Below are positions 42,179 to 50,278 of a stretch of DNA of 64,000 nucleotides, piece by piece. The translations under genes and the position numbers were made by a program. The notes beneath the pieces were generated by a model, which was given only the letters and a program-made list of their open reading frames with translations, was not told the DNA's origin and ran no database searches. Position 1 is the first letter of the stretch, and every line of letters starts with the position of its first letter. Source of the DNA: Gemmatimonadota bacterium (GTDB taxonomy: Bacteria > Gemmatimonadota > Gemmatimonadetes > Gemmatimonadales > GWC2-71-9); NCBI GenBank assembly GCA_003220795.1, contig QHTK01000049.1, positions 1 to 64,000 of the forward strand, written 5' to 3'.

Positions 42179-44215
42179 ATGAACCGGATCGGCGTGCTGC
42201 TCGTGTGGGGCGGGATCTCCGCGCTGGGCGCCGCCGCCTTCGGGGTGCTGGCGCTGTCCCGCGGGGAGACCATCAACGCCGCCTGGCTGCTCACCGCCGC
42301 CGTGTGCACCTACGCGGTCGGTTATCGCTTCTATTCCCGGTTCCTCGCGAGCAGCGTCTTCGGACTGGACGACCGTCGCGCCACTCCGGCGGAACGGTTC
42401 AACAACGGCCGGGACTTCGTCCCGACCAACCGGTGGGTGTTGTACGGACACCACTTCGCGGCGATCGCCGGCGCGGGCCCGCTCGTGGGGCCGGTGCTCG
42501 CCGCGCAGTTCGGCTTCCTGCCGGGTACGCTGTGGCTCGTGATCGGCGTGGTGCTGGGGGGCGCGGTGCAGGATTTCACGATCCTGTTCTGCTCGCTACG
42601 GCGCGACGGCAAGTCCCTGGGCCAGATGGCAAAAGAAGAGATCAACCAGTCCGCCGGGATCACCGGGATGCTGGCCGTCCTGTTCATCATGATCATTCTG
42701 CTCGCCGTGCTGGCGCTGATCGTTGTGAACGCACTCAAAGCGTCGCCCTGGGGGTTGTTCACCATCACGTGCACGATCCCGATCGCCCTCCTGATGGGGT
42801 GGTGGATGAAGCGGTGGCGCCCGGGCAAGGTGGGCGAGGCCTCGTCGGTGGGAGCCGTGCTGCTCCTGGGCGCGCTGGTGGCGGGGGGATGGGTGGCGGC
42901 TCAGCCCCAGCTCGCACCCGTGTTCACGCACTCCGCCACGGCGCTCACCTGGATGATGGTCGCCTACGGGTTCGTCGCGTCGGTGCTCCCGGTGTGGATG
43001 CTGCTCTGCCCGCGGGACTATCTGTCCACCTTCCTCAAGATCACGACGATCGTCGTGCTCGCGCTCGCGATCCTAGTGATCCTGCCCCCGCTCAAGATGC
43101 CCGCGCTCACGCCCTTCGCGCGGTTGGGGGAGGGACCGGTGTTCGCGGGGAAGCTGTTCCCGTTCGCCTTCATCACGATCGCGTGCGGGGCGATCTCGGG
43201 GTTCCACGCGCTCGTCGCCTCGGGCACGACGCCCAAGATGATTGCCCGCGAGTCGGACGCCCGCCTCATCGGCTATGGCGGGATGCTGATGGAGTCGTTC
43301 GTCGGAGTGATGGCGATGATCGCGGCGTGCACGCTCGACCCGGGCGTGTATTTCGCGATGAATACGACCCCCGCCGGCCTGGCGCAGGCGTCGCAGGTGC
43401 TGAGTCAGGCAGGATTCGTCGTCACACCGGACGTCATGCACCAGCTCGCGACCCAGATGGGCGAGCAGACGCTGATCGCGCGCTCGGGCGGTGCGCCCTC
43501 GCTCGCCGTCGGGATGGCCCAGATCTTCGCCGGCGTGACCTCGGCGCTGGGCGGCCGGACGCTCACCGCTCTGTGGTACCACTTCGCCATCATGTTCGAG
43601 GCACTGTTCATCCTGACGACGATCGATACAGGCACGCGCGTCGGGCGGTTCATGCTGCAGGAGATCGTGGGCCACGTGTGGCCGCGCTTCGGGGAGACGT
43701 CGTGGTACCCGAGCGTCCTCGCCTCGAGCGCCCTGATCGTCGCGGGATGGGGGTACTTCCTCTACCAAGGCGTGGTGGACCCCTTGGGCGGGATCAACTC
43801 CCTCTGGCCCCTGTTCGGGATCTCGAACCAGCTGCTCGCCGCGGTGGCGTTGTGCGTCGGCACGACGATTCTCATCAAGATGGGCCGGGCGCGTTTCGCC
43901 TGGGTCACGCTCACGCCGCTCGCCTGGCTCGTGATCGTCACGATGACGGCGGGGTGGCAGAAGGTGTTCTCGCCCGATCCGCGGCTCGGCTTCCTCGCCC
44001 ACGCCGCGTCGCTCGCGGGCTCGTCCAATCCCGATGCCGCGCGACTGATCTTCAACGACCGGCTGAACACCTTCGTGGCGCTGTTGTTCATGACGGTGGT
44101 GGCGGTGCTGATCGTCACGTCGCTGCGCGAGTGGTGGCTGGTGCTGTCGCGACGCAAGCCGGCCCTGGTGCACGAGGCGCCATTCGTGGAGAGTGCGTAT
44201 GCGACGGGAGACTGA
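42179..44215 (+). CDS. cstA: Carbon starvation protein CstA family transporter
   Basis: This 678-residue membrane protein has about 16 helices and the CstA motifs NRWVLYGHHFAAIAGAGPLVGPVLAAQFG near residue 80, DFTILFCSLRRDGKSLG, ITIACGAISGFHALVASGTTPK near 325 and the late LWPLFGISNQLLAAVAL. CstA/BtsT-type proteins take up pyruvate or peptides during carbon limitation. ATG 42179 follows a promoter and operator palindrome. The small YbdD-like gene overlaps its end, which is the conserved arrangement for this family. Confidence 0.95.
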   Translation: MNRIGVLLVWGGISALGAAAFGVLALSRGETINAAWLLTAAVCTYAVGYRFYSRFLASSVFGLDDRRATPAERFNNGRDFVPTNRWVLYGHHFAAIAGAGPLVGPVLAAQFGFLPGTLWLVIGVVLGGAVQDFTILFCSLRRDGKSLGQMAKEEINQSAGITGMLAVLFIMIILLAVLALIVVNALKASPWGLFTITCTIPIALLMGWWMKRWRPGKVGEASSVGAVLLLGALVAGGWVAAQPQLAPVFTHSATALTWMMVAYGFVASVLPVWMLLCPRDYLSTFLKITTIVVLALAILVILPPLKMPALTPFARLGEGPVFAGKLFPFAFITIACGAISGFHALVASGTTPKMIARESDARLIGYGGMLMESFVGVMAMIAACTLDPGVYFAMNTTPAGLAQASQVLSQAGFVVTPDVMHQLATQMGEQTLIARSGGAPSLAVGMAQIFAGVTSALGGRTLTALWYHFAIMFEALFILTTIDTGTRVGRFMLQEIVGHVWPRFGETSWYPSVLASSALIVAGWGYFLYQGVVDPLGGINSLWPLFGISNQLLAAVALCVGTTILIKMGRARFAWVTLTPLAWLVIVTMTAGWQKVFSPDPRLGFLAHAASLAGSSNPDAARLIFNDRLNTFVALLFMTVVAVLIVTSLREWWLVLSRRKPALVHEAPFVESAYATGD

Positions 44216-44411
44216 GCGGGAAACGGGAAAGGGGAAAGGGGAAACGTGGGTGAGGCGCGCCCTTCGGGCCGCTCGGCGCGTCCTGGGGGCGCCGGATTAT
44301 GACGCGTACCTCGAGCACTGCCGCGTGGCCGGGCACGAGCCCGGCATGAGCGAGCGGGAGTACGTCGCGCAGTTCTTCGAGGCAAAGGGAAAGGGCCTGC
44401 GCTGCTGCTAG
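44199..44411 (+). CDS. YbdD/YjiX-like small protein, CstA partner
   Basis: The 70-residue product contains RRVLGAPDYDAYLEH, a MSEREYVAQFFEAK segment and the C-terminal CC, matching the YbdD/YjiX family always found next to cstA and needed for its transport function. ATG 44199 lies inside cstA and has a GGAG site at good spacing; GTG 44250 is the other candidate and would exclude the repeat-coded ETERETGKGKGETW stretch. The tail is TGC TGC TAG, so there is no selenocysteine codon. The usual length is about 65 residues. Confidence 0.8.
   Translation: MRRETERETGKGKGETWVRRALRAARRVLGAPDYDAYLEHCRVAGHEPGMSEREYVAQFFEAKGKGLRCC
44218..44245. repeat. Four 7-base GGGAAAN repeats at the start of the ybdD-like gene
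   Basis: GGGAAAC, GGGAAAG, GGGAAAG and GGGAAAC lie in tandem directly after the cstA stop. They are read in frame in the small gene. The same unit occurs at 60359-60379, and a variant at 60078-60105. Confidence 0.8.
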
Positions 44412-44452
44412 CGCTCGCTGACTACTCCCGCTTCGGCATCGCGTGGGTCGCG

Positions 44453-44815
44453 TTGTGCGTGGCGCTCGCGATCCACGTGGCGGACGAGGCGTTAACGGAT
44501 TTCCTATCGGTTTACAATCCCGCCGTACAGGCGATCCGAGCGCGGTTTCCCTTCCTTCCACTACCGACCTTCACGTTCGGTGTCTGGCTCGGCGGGCTGA
44601 TCGCGATGACCGTCCTGCTGCTCGCCCTGTCACCGGCGGCATTCCGCGGGGAGCCCGGGATGCGACCGGCGGCCTATTTGTTTGGCCTAATGATGGCGGG
44701 AAACGGCCTGCTGCACCTGGTCGGGTCGATCTATATGAAGAAAGCGATGCCGGGGGTGCACTCGGCGCCGCTCATCCTCGGCGCCGCGCTGTATCTGCTC
44801 GCGTCCGTGCGCTAG
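44453..44815 (+). CDS. Small polytopic membrane protein, HXXEE-like
   Basis: The 120-residue frame encodes about four helices, with IHVADEALTDFLSVYNP near the start and LMMAGNGLLHLVGSIYMKK later. The H-x3-E pattern and topology resemble HXXEE-domain proteins, but the match is loose. The frame opens at TTG 44453 with GTG 44459 as another option and no strong ribosome-binding site. It follows the ybdD-like gene by 41 bases. Function is unknown. Confidence 0.55.
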   Translation: MCVALAIHVADEALTDFLSVYNPAVQAIRARFPFLPLPTFTFGVWLGGLIAMTVLLLALSPAAFRGEPGMRPAAYLFGLMMAGNGLLHLVGSIYMKKAMPGVHSAPLILGAALYLLASVR

Positions 44816-44824
44816 GCCGCCAGC

Positions 44825-44853
44825 TTGACGCCCCCCCTCCTGGGTGCATATTG
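44825..44853 (+). promoter_or_regulatory. Sigma-70-like promoter before the six-repeat lipoprotein
   Basis: TTGACG at 44825-44830, then 16 or 17 bases, then CATATT or ATATTG (44847-44853). Transcription would begin near 44860, giving a leader of about 145 bases before ATG 45005. Confidence 0.5.
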
Positions 44854-44929
44854 AAACCAGCTCAGGTGCTATGAACCCCGTGGCGCGATGTCGTGCGGCT
44901 CGCCAATGCCTCGGGGGGAGCGAATCGCG

Positions 44930-44968
44930 AAACCGGCTGAGTGGGGCACACCCATTCGGCCGGTTTTT
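44930..44968 (+). terminator. Terminator-like hairpin inside a leader
   Basis: Arms 44930-44945 and 44951-44966 pair over 16 positions (two G-U pairs) around the loop GCACA. TTTTT closes the structure at 44964-44968. It lies 26 bases before the GGAGG site of the lipoprotein gene, so it may end a short RNA from 44860 or act as an attenuator. Confidence 0.65.
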
Positions 44969-45004
44969 CATTCGTTGCGTGGCGAGCCGAACCCGGAGGC
45001 GTCC

Positions 45005-47545
45005 ATGCGCACTCGCTTCGCACTCGTGGCTCTCGCCGTCGCCCTCTCCACCGCATGCGGGGAGGGGCCGTTGGTCCCAACCAGCGGCGCGATCCGCATC
45101 GTGCTTACGACCATCGGAGCGGATCCGGATGCGGACGGCTACGCCGTAACGCTGGACGGTGCCGCCCCACGCACGGTCGGCGTGAACGGGACGCTGGTGC
45201 TGCGGGACTTGGGTACTGGGGCTCACTCGGTCACGCTGGCAGGACTGGCGGCCAACTGCACGGCGGGCGGGGAAAATCCCCGCGCGGTCACCGTCAGGGC
45301 CGGCGACACCCTGCAGGTCGCCTTCGCGGTCGTGTGCGTCGCGGTCACCGGCACGATCGAGATCAAGGCTGCGACGTCCGGGGCCGATGTCGATCCCGAC
45401 GGCTACACCGTCCAGGTAGACGGCGGCACGACCGCGGCGCTGGCCGTGAGCGGCACCACCAGGTTCGAGGGACTCTCGGCGGGGAGCCATACGGTCACGC
45501 TGGCAGGCGCCGCGACGAACTGCCCGGTCGCCGCTGACAACCCGCGCACGGTGAGCGTCACGACGGGCGCCGTCAAACGCGACACCGCGCGGACGACGTT
45601 CCAGGTCATCTGCGTCGCCACGACGGCGGTCATCGAGGTCGCCGCCGTCACCTCGGGGATCGATCTCGATCCCGACGGCTACACCGTCCAGGTGGACGGT
45701 GGCGCCTCCCGGGCGCTCGCCGTGAGCGGCACCATCAGGTTCGAGGGTCTCGGCGCGGGGAGCCACACGGTCACCATGACCGGGGCGGCGGCGAACTGCC
45801 CGATCGCCCCGGACAACCCGCGCACCGTGAACGTCACAACGGGCGCGGTCACGCGTGACACCGCCCGGACGAAGTTCCAGGTAACCTGCGGGGCGGCGAC
45901 CGGCAGCATCCAGGTCACGACGGCGACCTCGGGAATCGATCTCGATCCGAACGGCTACGCGATGCAGATCGATGGCGGGTCCCTGCGGCTACTCCTCGGA
46001 GCCGGGACCGTCACGATCGACGGTCTCGCCGGAGGAGACCACAGCGTGGTGCTATCGGGCGCCGCCGGGAACTGCACGGTCGGCGGGGACAATCCCCGCG
46101 TGCTGCATGTGATCACCGGTGGCGCCGCGCGCGACACGGCACGGACCCTGTTCCAGGTGACCTGCGTCGCCGTGACCGGCAGCATCGAGGTGAAGGCCGC
46201 GACCACGGGAGTGGATTTCACTCCTAACGGCTACACCGTCCTGATCGACGTCGGATCGCTGGCACCGCTGCCCGTGAACGGAGCAGCGACCATCGGGGGC
46301 TTGAGCGCCGGGGATCACACCGTCCGACTGGTCGGCTCGGCAGGGAACTGCACGATCACCGGCGATAATCCGCGCGCCGTGCATGTGACGACGGGCGGCG
46401 TTACGCGCGACACGGCACGGACGACCTTCAGTGTGAGCTGCGTCGCGGCGACCGGCAGCATCCAGGTCACGACGGCGACCGCGGGAATGGATCTGGACCC
46501 GGACGGCTACACCGTGCTCCTGGACAACGGGCAGCAGCGCCCGCTCGGCGACAACGGGACGACCGTCATCGAGGGGGTGAGCGCGGGGGATCACAGCGTC
46601 ATTCTGTTCGGCGCGGTGGGGAACTGCGCGCTGGCCGGTAACAACCCGCGCACCGTGCACGTGACCACCGGCGGGTCTACGCGCGATACCGTGCGCACGA
46701 CGTTCCAGCTCACCTGCGTGCGAGTGGAGAAGATCGCCTTCCAGTCCGGGGCGTCGGTCGACCAGGCGATCATCGCCGTGGCATACGCCGACGGCTCGAA
46801 CACGGTCACCCTCGCGAGGGGCACCGGGCCGAGCTGGTCGCCGGACGGCACGAAGATCGCGTTCGCCGCGATAGACTACTACTGTGACTATTACTACTAC
46901 GATTGCTACTATTATCCCGTCGGGTTAGCCGTAATGAGCGCCGACGGCTCGGGCCTCGTGTTCCTCACGAACGAAGCCTCGGATGCTCAGCCGACTTGGT
47001 CCCCCGACGGCACGAGGATCGCGTTCATCAGCTCGCGCAATGGTCGCAGCGGCGTGTACGTCCTGAACGCCGGCGTCCCTACCCTGCTCACCAACACACC
47101 TCGCGCCGTGTCCAAGCCTGCCTGGTCGCCGGACGGCACCCGGCTGGCGTTCACGTGCGAGGTTGACAGCGGCAACAGCGATATCTGCGTCATCAACGCG
47201 AATGGTACCGGGTTTACCCGGCTGACGAGCGATCCGGGGCAGGACGCCGGGCCCGCCTGGAAGCCGGACGGCTCACGGATCGCGTTCGCCACCACTCGGT
47301 ATGCGGGGGCGTACGAGCTCGCTTCGATGACCCCTGACGGCGGCGACGTTACGAGACTCAGCCCGGCAACCGCCGCCTCGGAACCCGCCTGGAAGCCGGA
47401 CGGCACCAAGCTCGTGGTCGCGAACCTCGTTTGCGGTTCGTCCTCCGGATGCTCCTCGCGCGGGTTGCTGGTGATGACTGCCGGTGGCACGGGATTGACC
47501 ACGGTCTCGGCCGGCGCCGACTATGCACCCGCCTGGCGGCCGTGA
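45005..47545 (+). CDS. Large lipoprotein: six tandem domain repeats plus PD40 propeller
   Basis: The 846-residue product starts at ATG 45005 with a perfect GGAGG site and has lipobox STAC at residue 18. Six copies of an about 90-residue repeat follow (residues about 29-575), each with a DPDGYTVQVDGG-like start, a GAGSHTVTLAG middle and a NCPIAPDNPRTVNVTTG end closing in VTCVA. The rest is a six-bladed PD40/TolB-like propeller with PSWSPDGTKIAF-type strands. One blade carries the insert YYCDYYYYDCYYYP. Repeats of this kind act as surface spacers or binding modules. A promoter and a terminator-like leader precede the gene. Specific role unknown. Confidence 0.82.
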   Translation: MRTRFALVALAVALSTACGEGPLVPTSGAIRIVLTTIGADPDADGYAVTLDGAAPRTVGVNGTLVLRDLGTGAHSVTLAGLAANCTAGGENPRAVTVRAGDTLQVAFAVVCVAVTGTIEIKAATSGADVDPDGYTVQVDGGTTAALAVSGTTRFEGLSAGSHTVTLAGAATNCPVAADNPRTVSVTTGAVKRDTARTTFQVICVATTAVIEVAAVTSGIDLDPDGYTVQVDGGASRALAVSGTIRFEGLGAGSHTVTMTGAAANCPIAPDNPRTVNVTTGAVTRDTARTKFQVTCGAATGSIQVTTATSGIDLDPNGYAMQIDGGSLRLLLGAGTVTIDGLAGGDHSVVLSGAAGNCTVGGDNPRVLHVITGGAARDTARTLFQVTCVAVTGSIEVKAATTGVDFTPNGYTVLIDVGSLAPLPVNGAATIGGLSAGDHTVRLVGSAGNCTITGDNPRAVHVTTGGVTRDTARTTFSVSCVAATGSIQVTTATAGMDLDPDGYTVLLDNGQQRPLGDNGTTVIEGVSAGDHSVILFGAVGNCALAGNNPRTVHVTTGGSTRDTVRTTFQLTCVRVEKIAFQSGASVDQAIIAVAYADGSNTVTLARGTGPSWSPDGTKIAFAAIDYYCDYYYYDCYYYPVGLAVMSADGSGLVFLTNEASDAQPTWSPDGTRIAFISSRNGRSGVYVLNAGVPTLLTNTPRAVSKPAWSPDGTRLAFTCEVDSGNSDICVINANGTGFTRLTSDPGQDAGPAWKPDGSRIAFATTRYAGAYELASMTPDGGDVTRLSPATAASEPAWKPDGTKLVVANLVCGSSSGCSSRGLLVMTAGGTGLTTVSAGADYAPAWRP

Positions 47546-47549
47546 GGTG

Positions 47550-48989
47550 ATGGGCACGACCCGTGGGTGCGGCCCGCCGCGCGGGCCCGACGCGTCGCGC
47601 CGCAGAGGCCTGCTCGTAGCGGCGCTGCTCAGCGGCGTCGGGTGCGGGACGGACGGCGGCGTGACGCCTGCTCCGACGCCTGCAATCCTCGCGAGTGCCG
47701 TGGCTGACAACCCGAGCAATGTGCTGAGCGCCGTGGTCACGGGCCGAGTCCGAGGCGCCGACAGCGTCGCGGTTCGCTACGGCGTCGCGGGGTCAGCGCT
47801 CGACAGCGCCACGCCGGCCGTGACCCTGGCGGTCGACTCCGTCCTGGTCCCCGTGCTCGGCCTCCTTCCCGATACCCGCTACCTCTTGCGGTTCGTGGCG
47901 TACGCGGGCGATCAGACCATCCTCGGCGATACCGTCGGCTTCGCTACCGGCACGCTTCCGGCCGACCTGCCGCGCTACGTCGCGGACGGCGCGGATCCCT
48001 CGCCCGGGTATGTCGTCTTCGCCACCGGCTTGTACGGCCTGGTGATCGACAACGGCGGGCGGGTGGTGTGGTATCACCGCTTCTCCCCGTACGGCCCCGG
48101 GCTCAACTTCGAGGCCCAGCCCACTGGACGCTACGTCGCCCGACCCTCGGTCCCCGACCCGACGGTTCTCCCTCACTGGGTCGAGATCGATCCCCTCGGC
48201 ACCGTGACGCGGACCTTCGGCTGCGCGGGAGGCCTCTCGCCCCGCTTCCACGATCTGATCGCCGAGCCGGACGGCGCGTACTGGATCATGTGCGACGAGA
48301 CGCGGACCATGGACCTCTCGGGGCTGGGCGGCGTCGCGAACGCGCAGGTGATGGGCACCGTCGTCCAGCACGTCAGCTCGGAGGGCGACCTGTTGTTCCA
48401 GTGGGATCCGTTCGACCACTTCGAGATCACGGACTTGGTGCCGGCGAGCCGGACCGGGCCGAGCGTCAACTGGATGCACGGCAACTCGCTGGACCTGGAC
48501 ACCGACGGCAACCTGATCGTCTCGTTCCGGAGCCTGAGTGAGATCACCAAGATCGACACGCGAACCGGCGCGGTGCTGTGGCGTATGGGCGGCCTCAAGA
48601 ACCAGTTCGTCTTCCAGGACGCCGGGGCCCCGGCCTTCTCGTTTCAGCATGGAGTTCGGCTGACGGCGCCCGCGCACCTGCTGCTGCTCGACAACCTCGG
48701 TGATCCCACAGCCAGCCGGGCCGAGCGGTATGTCTACGACGCGGAACTTCACACGGCCCAGTTGGTCGCGTCCTATGGGCCGAGCCCGGGGGTAACGGCG
48801 CAACTCGGCGGCAGCACGCAGGACCTGCCCGGCGGCCGCACCCTCGTGTCGTTCGGGCCGGCGGGCCGCGTCGAGGAGTACGACGCGTCAGGGCAAGTCG
48901 TGTGGCACATCGAGGGCAACCCCGGCTACGTCTTCCGCGCGCAACGGATTCGCTCATTGTATCGCCCTGGGGTTGGCTCGCCCCGGTAG
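47550..48989 (+). CDS. Arylsulfotransferase-like exported lipoprotein
   Basis: The product (479 residues from ATG 47550) has a lipobox-like SGVGC segment near residue 32, a fibronectin-like beta domain (about 45-135) and a propeller with motifs of the arylsulfotransferase (ASST) type: YVVFATGLYGLVIDNGGRVVWY, FHDLIAEPDGAYWIMCDE, WMHGNSLDLDTDGNLIVSFR, ITKIDTRTGAVLWRMGG and FSFQHGVRL. ASST enzymes transfer sulfate between phenols using a His; conserved His residues are present here, but catalytic function is not shown. Start 47550 overlaps nothing and has GAGGTG ahead of it. Confidence 0.75.
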   Translation: MGTTRGCGPPRGPDASRRRGLLVAALLSGVGCGTDGGVTPAPTPAILASAVADNPSNVLSAVVTGRVRGADSVAVRYGVAGSALDSATPAVTLAVDSVLVPVLGLLPDTRYLLRFVAYAGDQTILGDTVGFATGTLPADLPRYVADGADPSPGYVVFATGLYGLVIDNGGRVVWYHRFSPYGPGLNFEAQPTGRYVARPSVPDPTVLPHWVEIDPLGTVTRTFGCAGGLSPRFHDLIAEPDGAYWIMCDETRTMDLSGLGGVANAQVMGTVVQHVSSEGDLLFQWDPFDHFEITDLVPASRTGPSVNWMHGNSLDLDTDGNLIVSFRSLSEITKIDTRTGAVLWRMGGLKNQFVFQDAGAPAFSFQHGVRLTAPAHLLLLDNLGDPTASRAERYVYDAELHTAQLVASYGPSPGVTAQLGGSTQDLPGGRTLVSFGPAGRVEEYDASGQVVWHIEGNPGYVFRAQRIRSLYRPGVGSPR

Positions 48990-49089
48990 CCGCGACGAGC
49001 CGCCAGTTCTCGGCCTGGTCCACTCGGTCAACGTCGGCCCGCTCGTGAAGACGCCTGATAAGTGATTACGACGTATTCAAGGAGGTCTT

Positions 49090-50154
49090 ATGGCAACCGC
49101 GTCCACCGTCAGAGCATCGTTCCTGCTCACTCTACTCGTCGCCTGCGCAACGGACTCGGGCACGCTCCCGTCGCAGCCCGGGCCGGCGCTCCGCATCCTC
49201 GCGCAGCGCATTGCATCCGATTGGTCGCCGTGGTCCGACCCCGTGCATCTCGACGCGCCCATCAATTCTCCGTGCCAGGACCAGACCCCAACGCTCTCAC
49301 GAGACCAGCTAGCCCTGTACTTCATGTCGAACAGGCGGGGTGGGCTCGGCGCCGACACGCCGGACGGTTGCCAGGATACCTTCGACCTCTGGGTCGCCCG
49401 TCGCGCTTCGCACGACAGTCCTTGGGAAACACCCGTCAATCTGGGATCACCGGTCAATACACCGGTCAACGAGGCGGGACCTGCGTTGTCTCCCGACGGA
49501 CGCCTGCTCTTCTTCTACCGCTGGGAGGGTGCTGGCGGACAGCGCGACATCTACGTCGCGCGGCGTGCCCACCAGAAGCAGGACATGGTCTGGGAGGCCC
49601 CGGTGAATCTCGGCCCTGACGTGAACACGACGGACACGGAAGAAGGACCGAGCTACCTACGGCATGGATCAGATGGGACTGCCGTGCTGTTTTTCGACCG
49701 CGGAGCGACCTCCCTCGCGACTGACATCTATTCGGTGCCGGTTGACCGGAACGGCATGCCTCGCGGGCCGGCGCTGCCCGTCTCGGAGCTCAACTCGAGT
49801 GTCGAGGACAACCATGCCTCGGTGCGCGCCGATGGACGGGAGATCTTCTTCGACTCGCGCCGCCCCGGTGGCATGGGCTTCGATATTTGGACGTCCACGC
49901 GCCCTAGCGTCCACGATGACTGGTCCGCGCCCGTGAACCTGGGAGCGCCGGTGAACTCCCAGTTCGCCGAGTTTCACCCCAACGGGTCGTTCGACGGTCG
50001 CACGCTGCTGTTCATTGCCGGCGGGAATCGGAAGCCCAATCTCGGTGGGTTCGATATCTGGATGACGACGCGCGCGCCACTTGGCGACTTGGACGACGAC
50101 GATAACGATGCGCAGGGGGATCGCGACCACGAAAGCCCCAGGAGCTGGAGGTGA
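49090..50154 (+). CDS. Exported PD40-repeat lipoprotein
   Basis: The 354-residue product has a lipobox LLVAC at about residue 19 and then TolB/WD40-like PD40 blades: QTPTLSRDQLALYFMSNR, AGPALSPDGRLLFFYR, and the repeated WEAPVNLGPDVNT / WSAPVNLGAPVNS motif, ending in an Asp-rich tail (DLDDDDND). It is preceded by a strong AAGGAGG site. It belongs to the run of exported propeller proteins that begins at 45005. It probably binds proteins or glycans in the periplasm; no enzyme activity can be inferred. Confidence 0.78.
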   Translation: MATASTVRASFLLTLLVACATDSGTLPSQPGPALRILAQRIASDWSPWSDPVHLDAPINSPCQDQTPTLSRDQLALYFMSNRRGGLGADTPDGCQDTFDLWVARRASHDSPWETPVNLGSPVNTPVNEAGPALSPDGRLLFFYRWEGAGGQRDIYVARRAHQKQDMVWEAPVNLGPDVNTTDTEEGPSYLRHGSDGTAVLFFDRGATSLATDIYSVPVDRNGMPRGPALPVSELNSSVEDNHASVRADGREIFFDSRRPGGMGFDIWTSTRPSVHDDWSAPVNLGAPVNSQFAEFHPNGSFDGRTLLFIAGGNRKPNLGGFDIWMTTRAPLGDLDDDDNDAQGDRDHESPRSWR

Positions 50155-50278
50155 CCGTCCCGACTCCCCCCGGCGGTGCGTGGTCCCCCGTTCCACGGGG
50201 GGCTAACGCCTGGCTGCCCTCGCGCGTATTTCTTTCGGTGCGCCGTCGCACCCTTCCACTTCACTCCTTGAGGCCGTC

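Noticed and set aside
44402-44411. Selenocysteine end of the YbdD-like protein
   Set aside because: The final codons are TGC TGC TAG; no in-frame TGA precedes the stop.
50184-50200. Terminator hairpin before the VPS10 gene
   Set aside because: A CCCCCGT/ACGGGGG stem is present but there is no T-run, so I do not call it a terminator.
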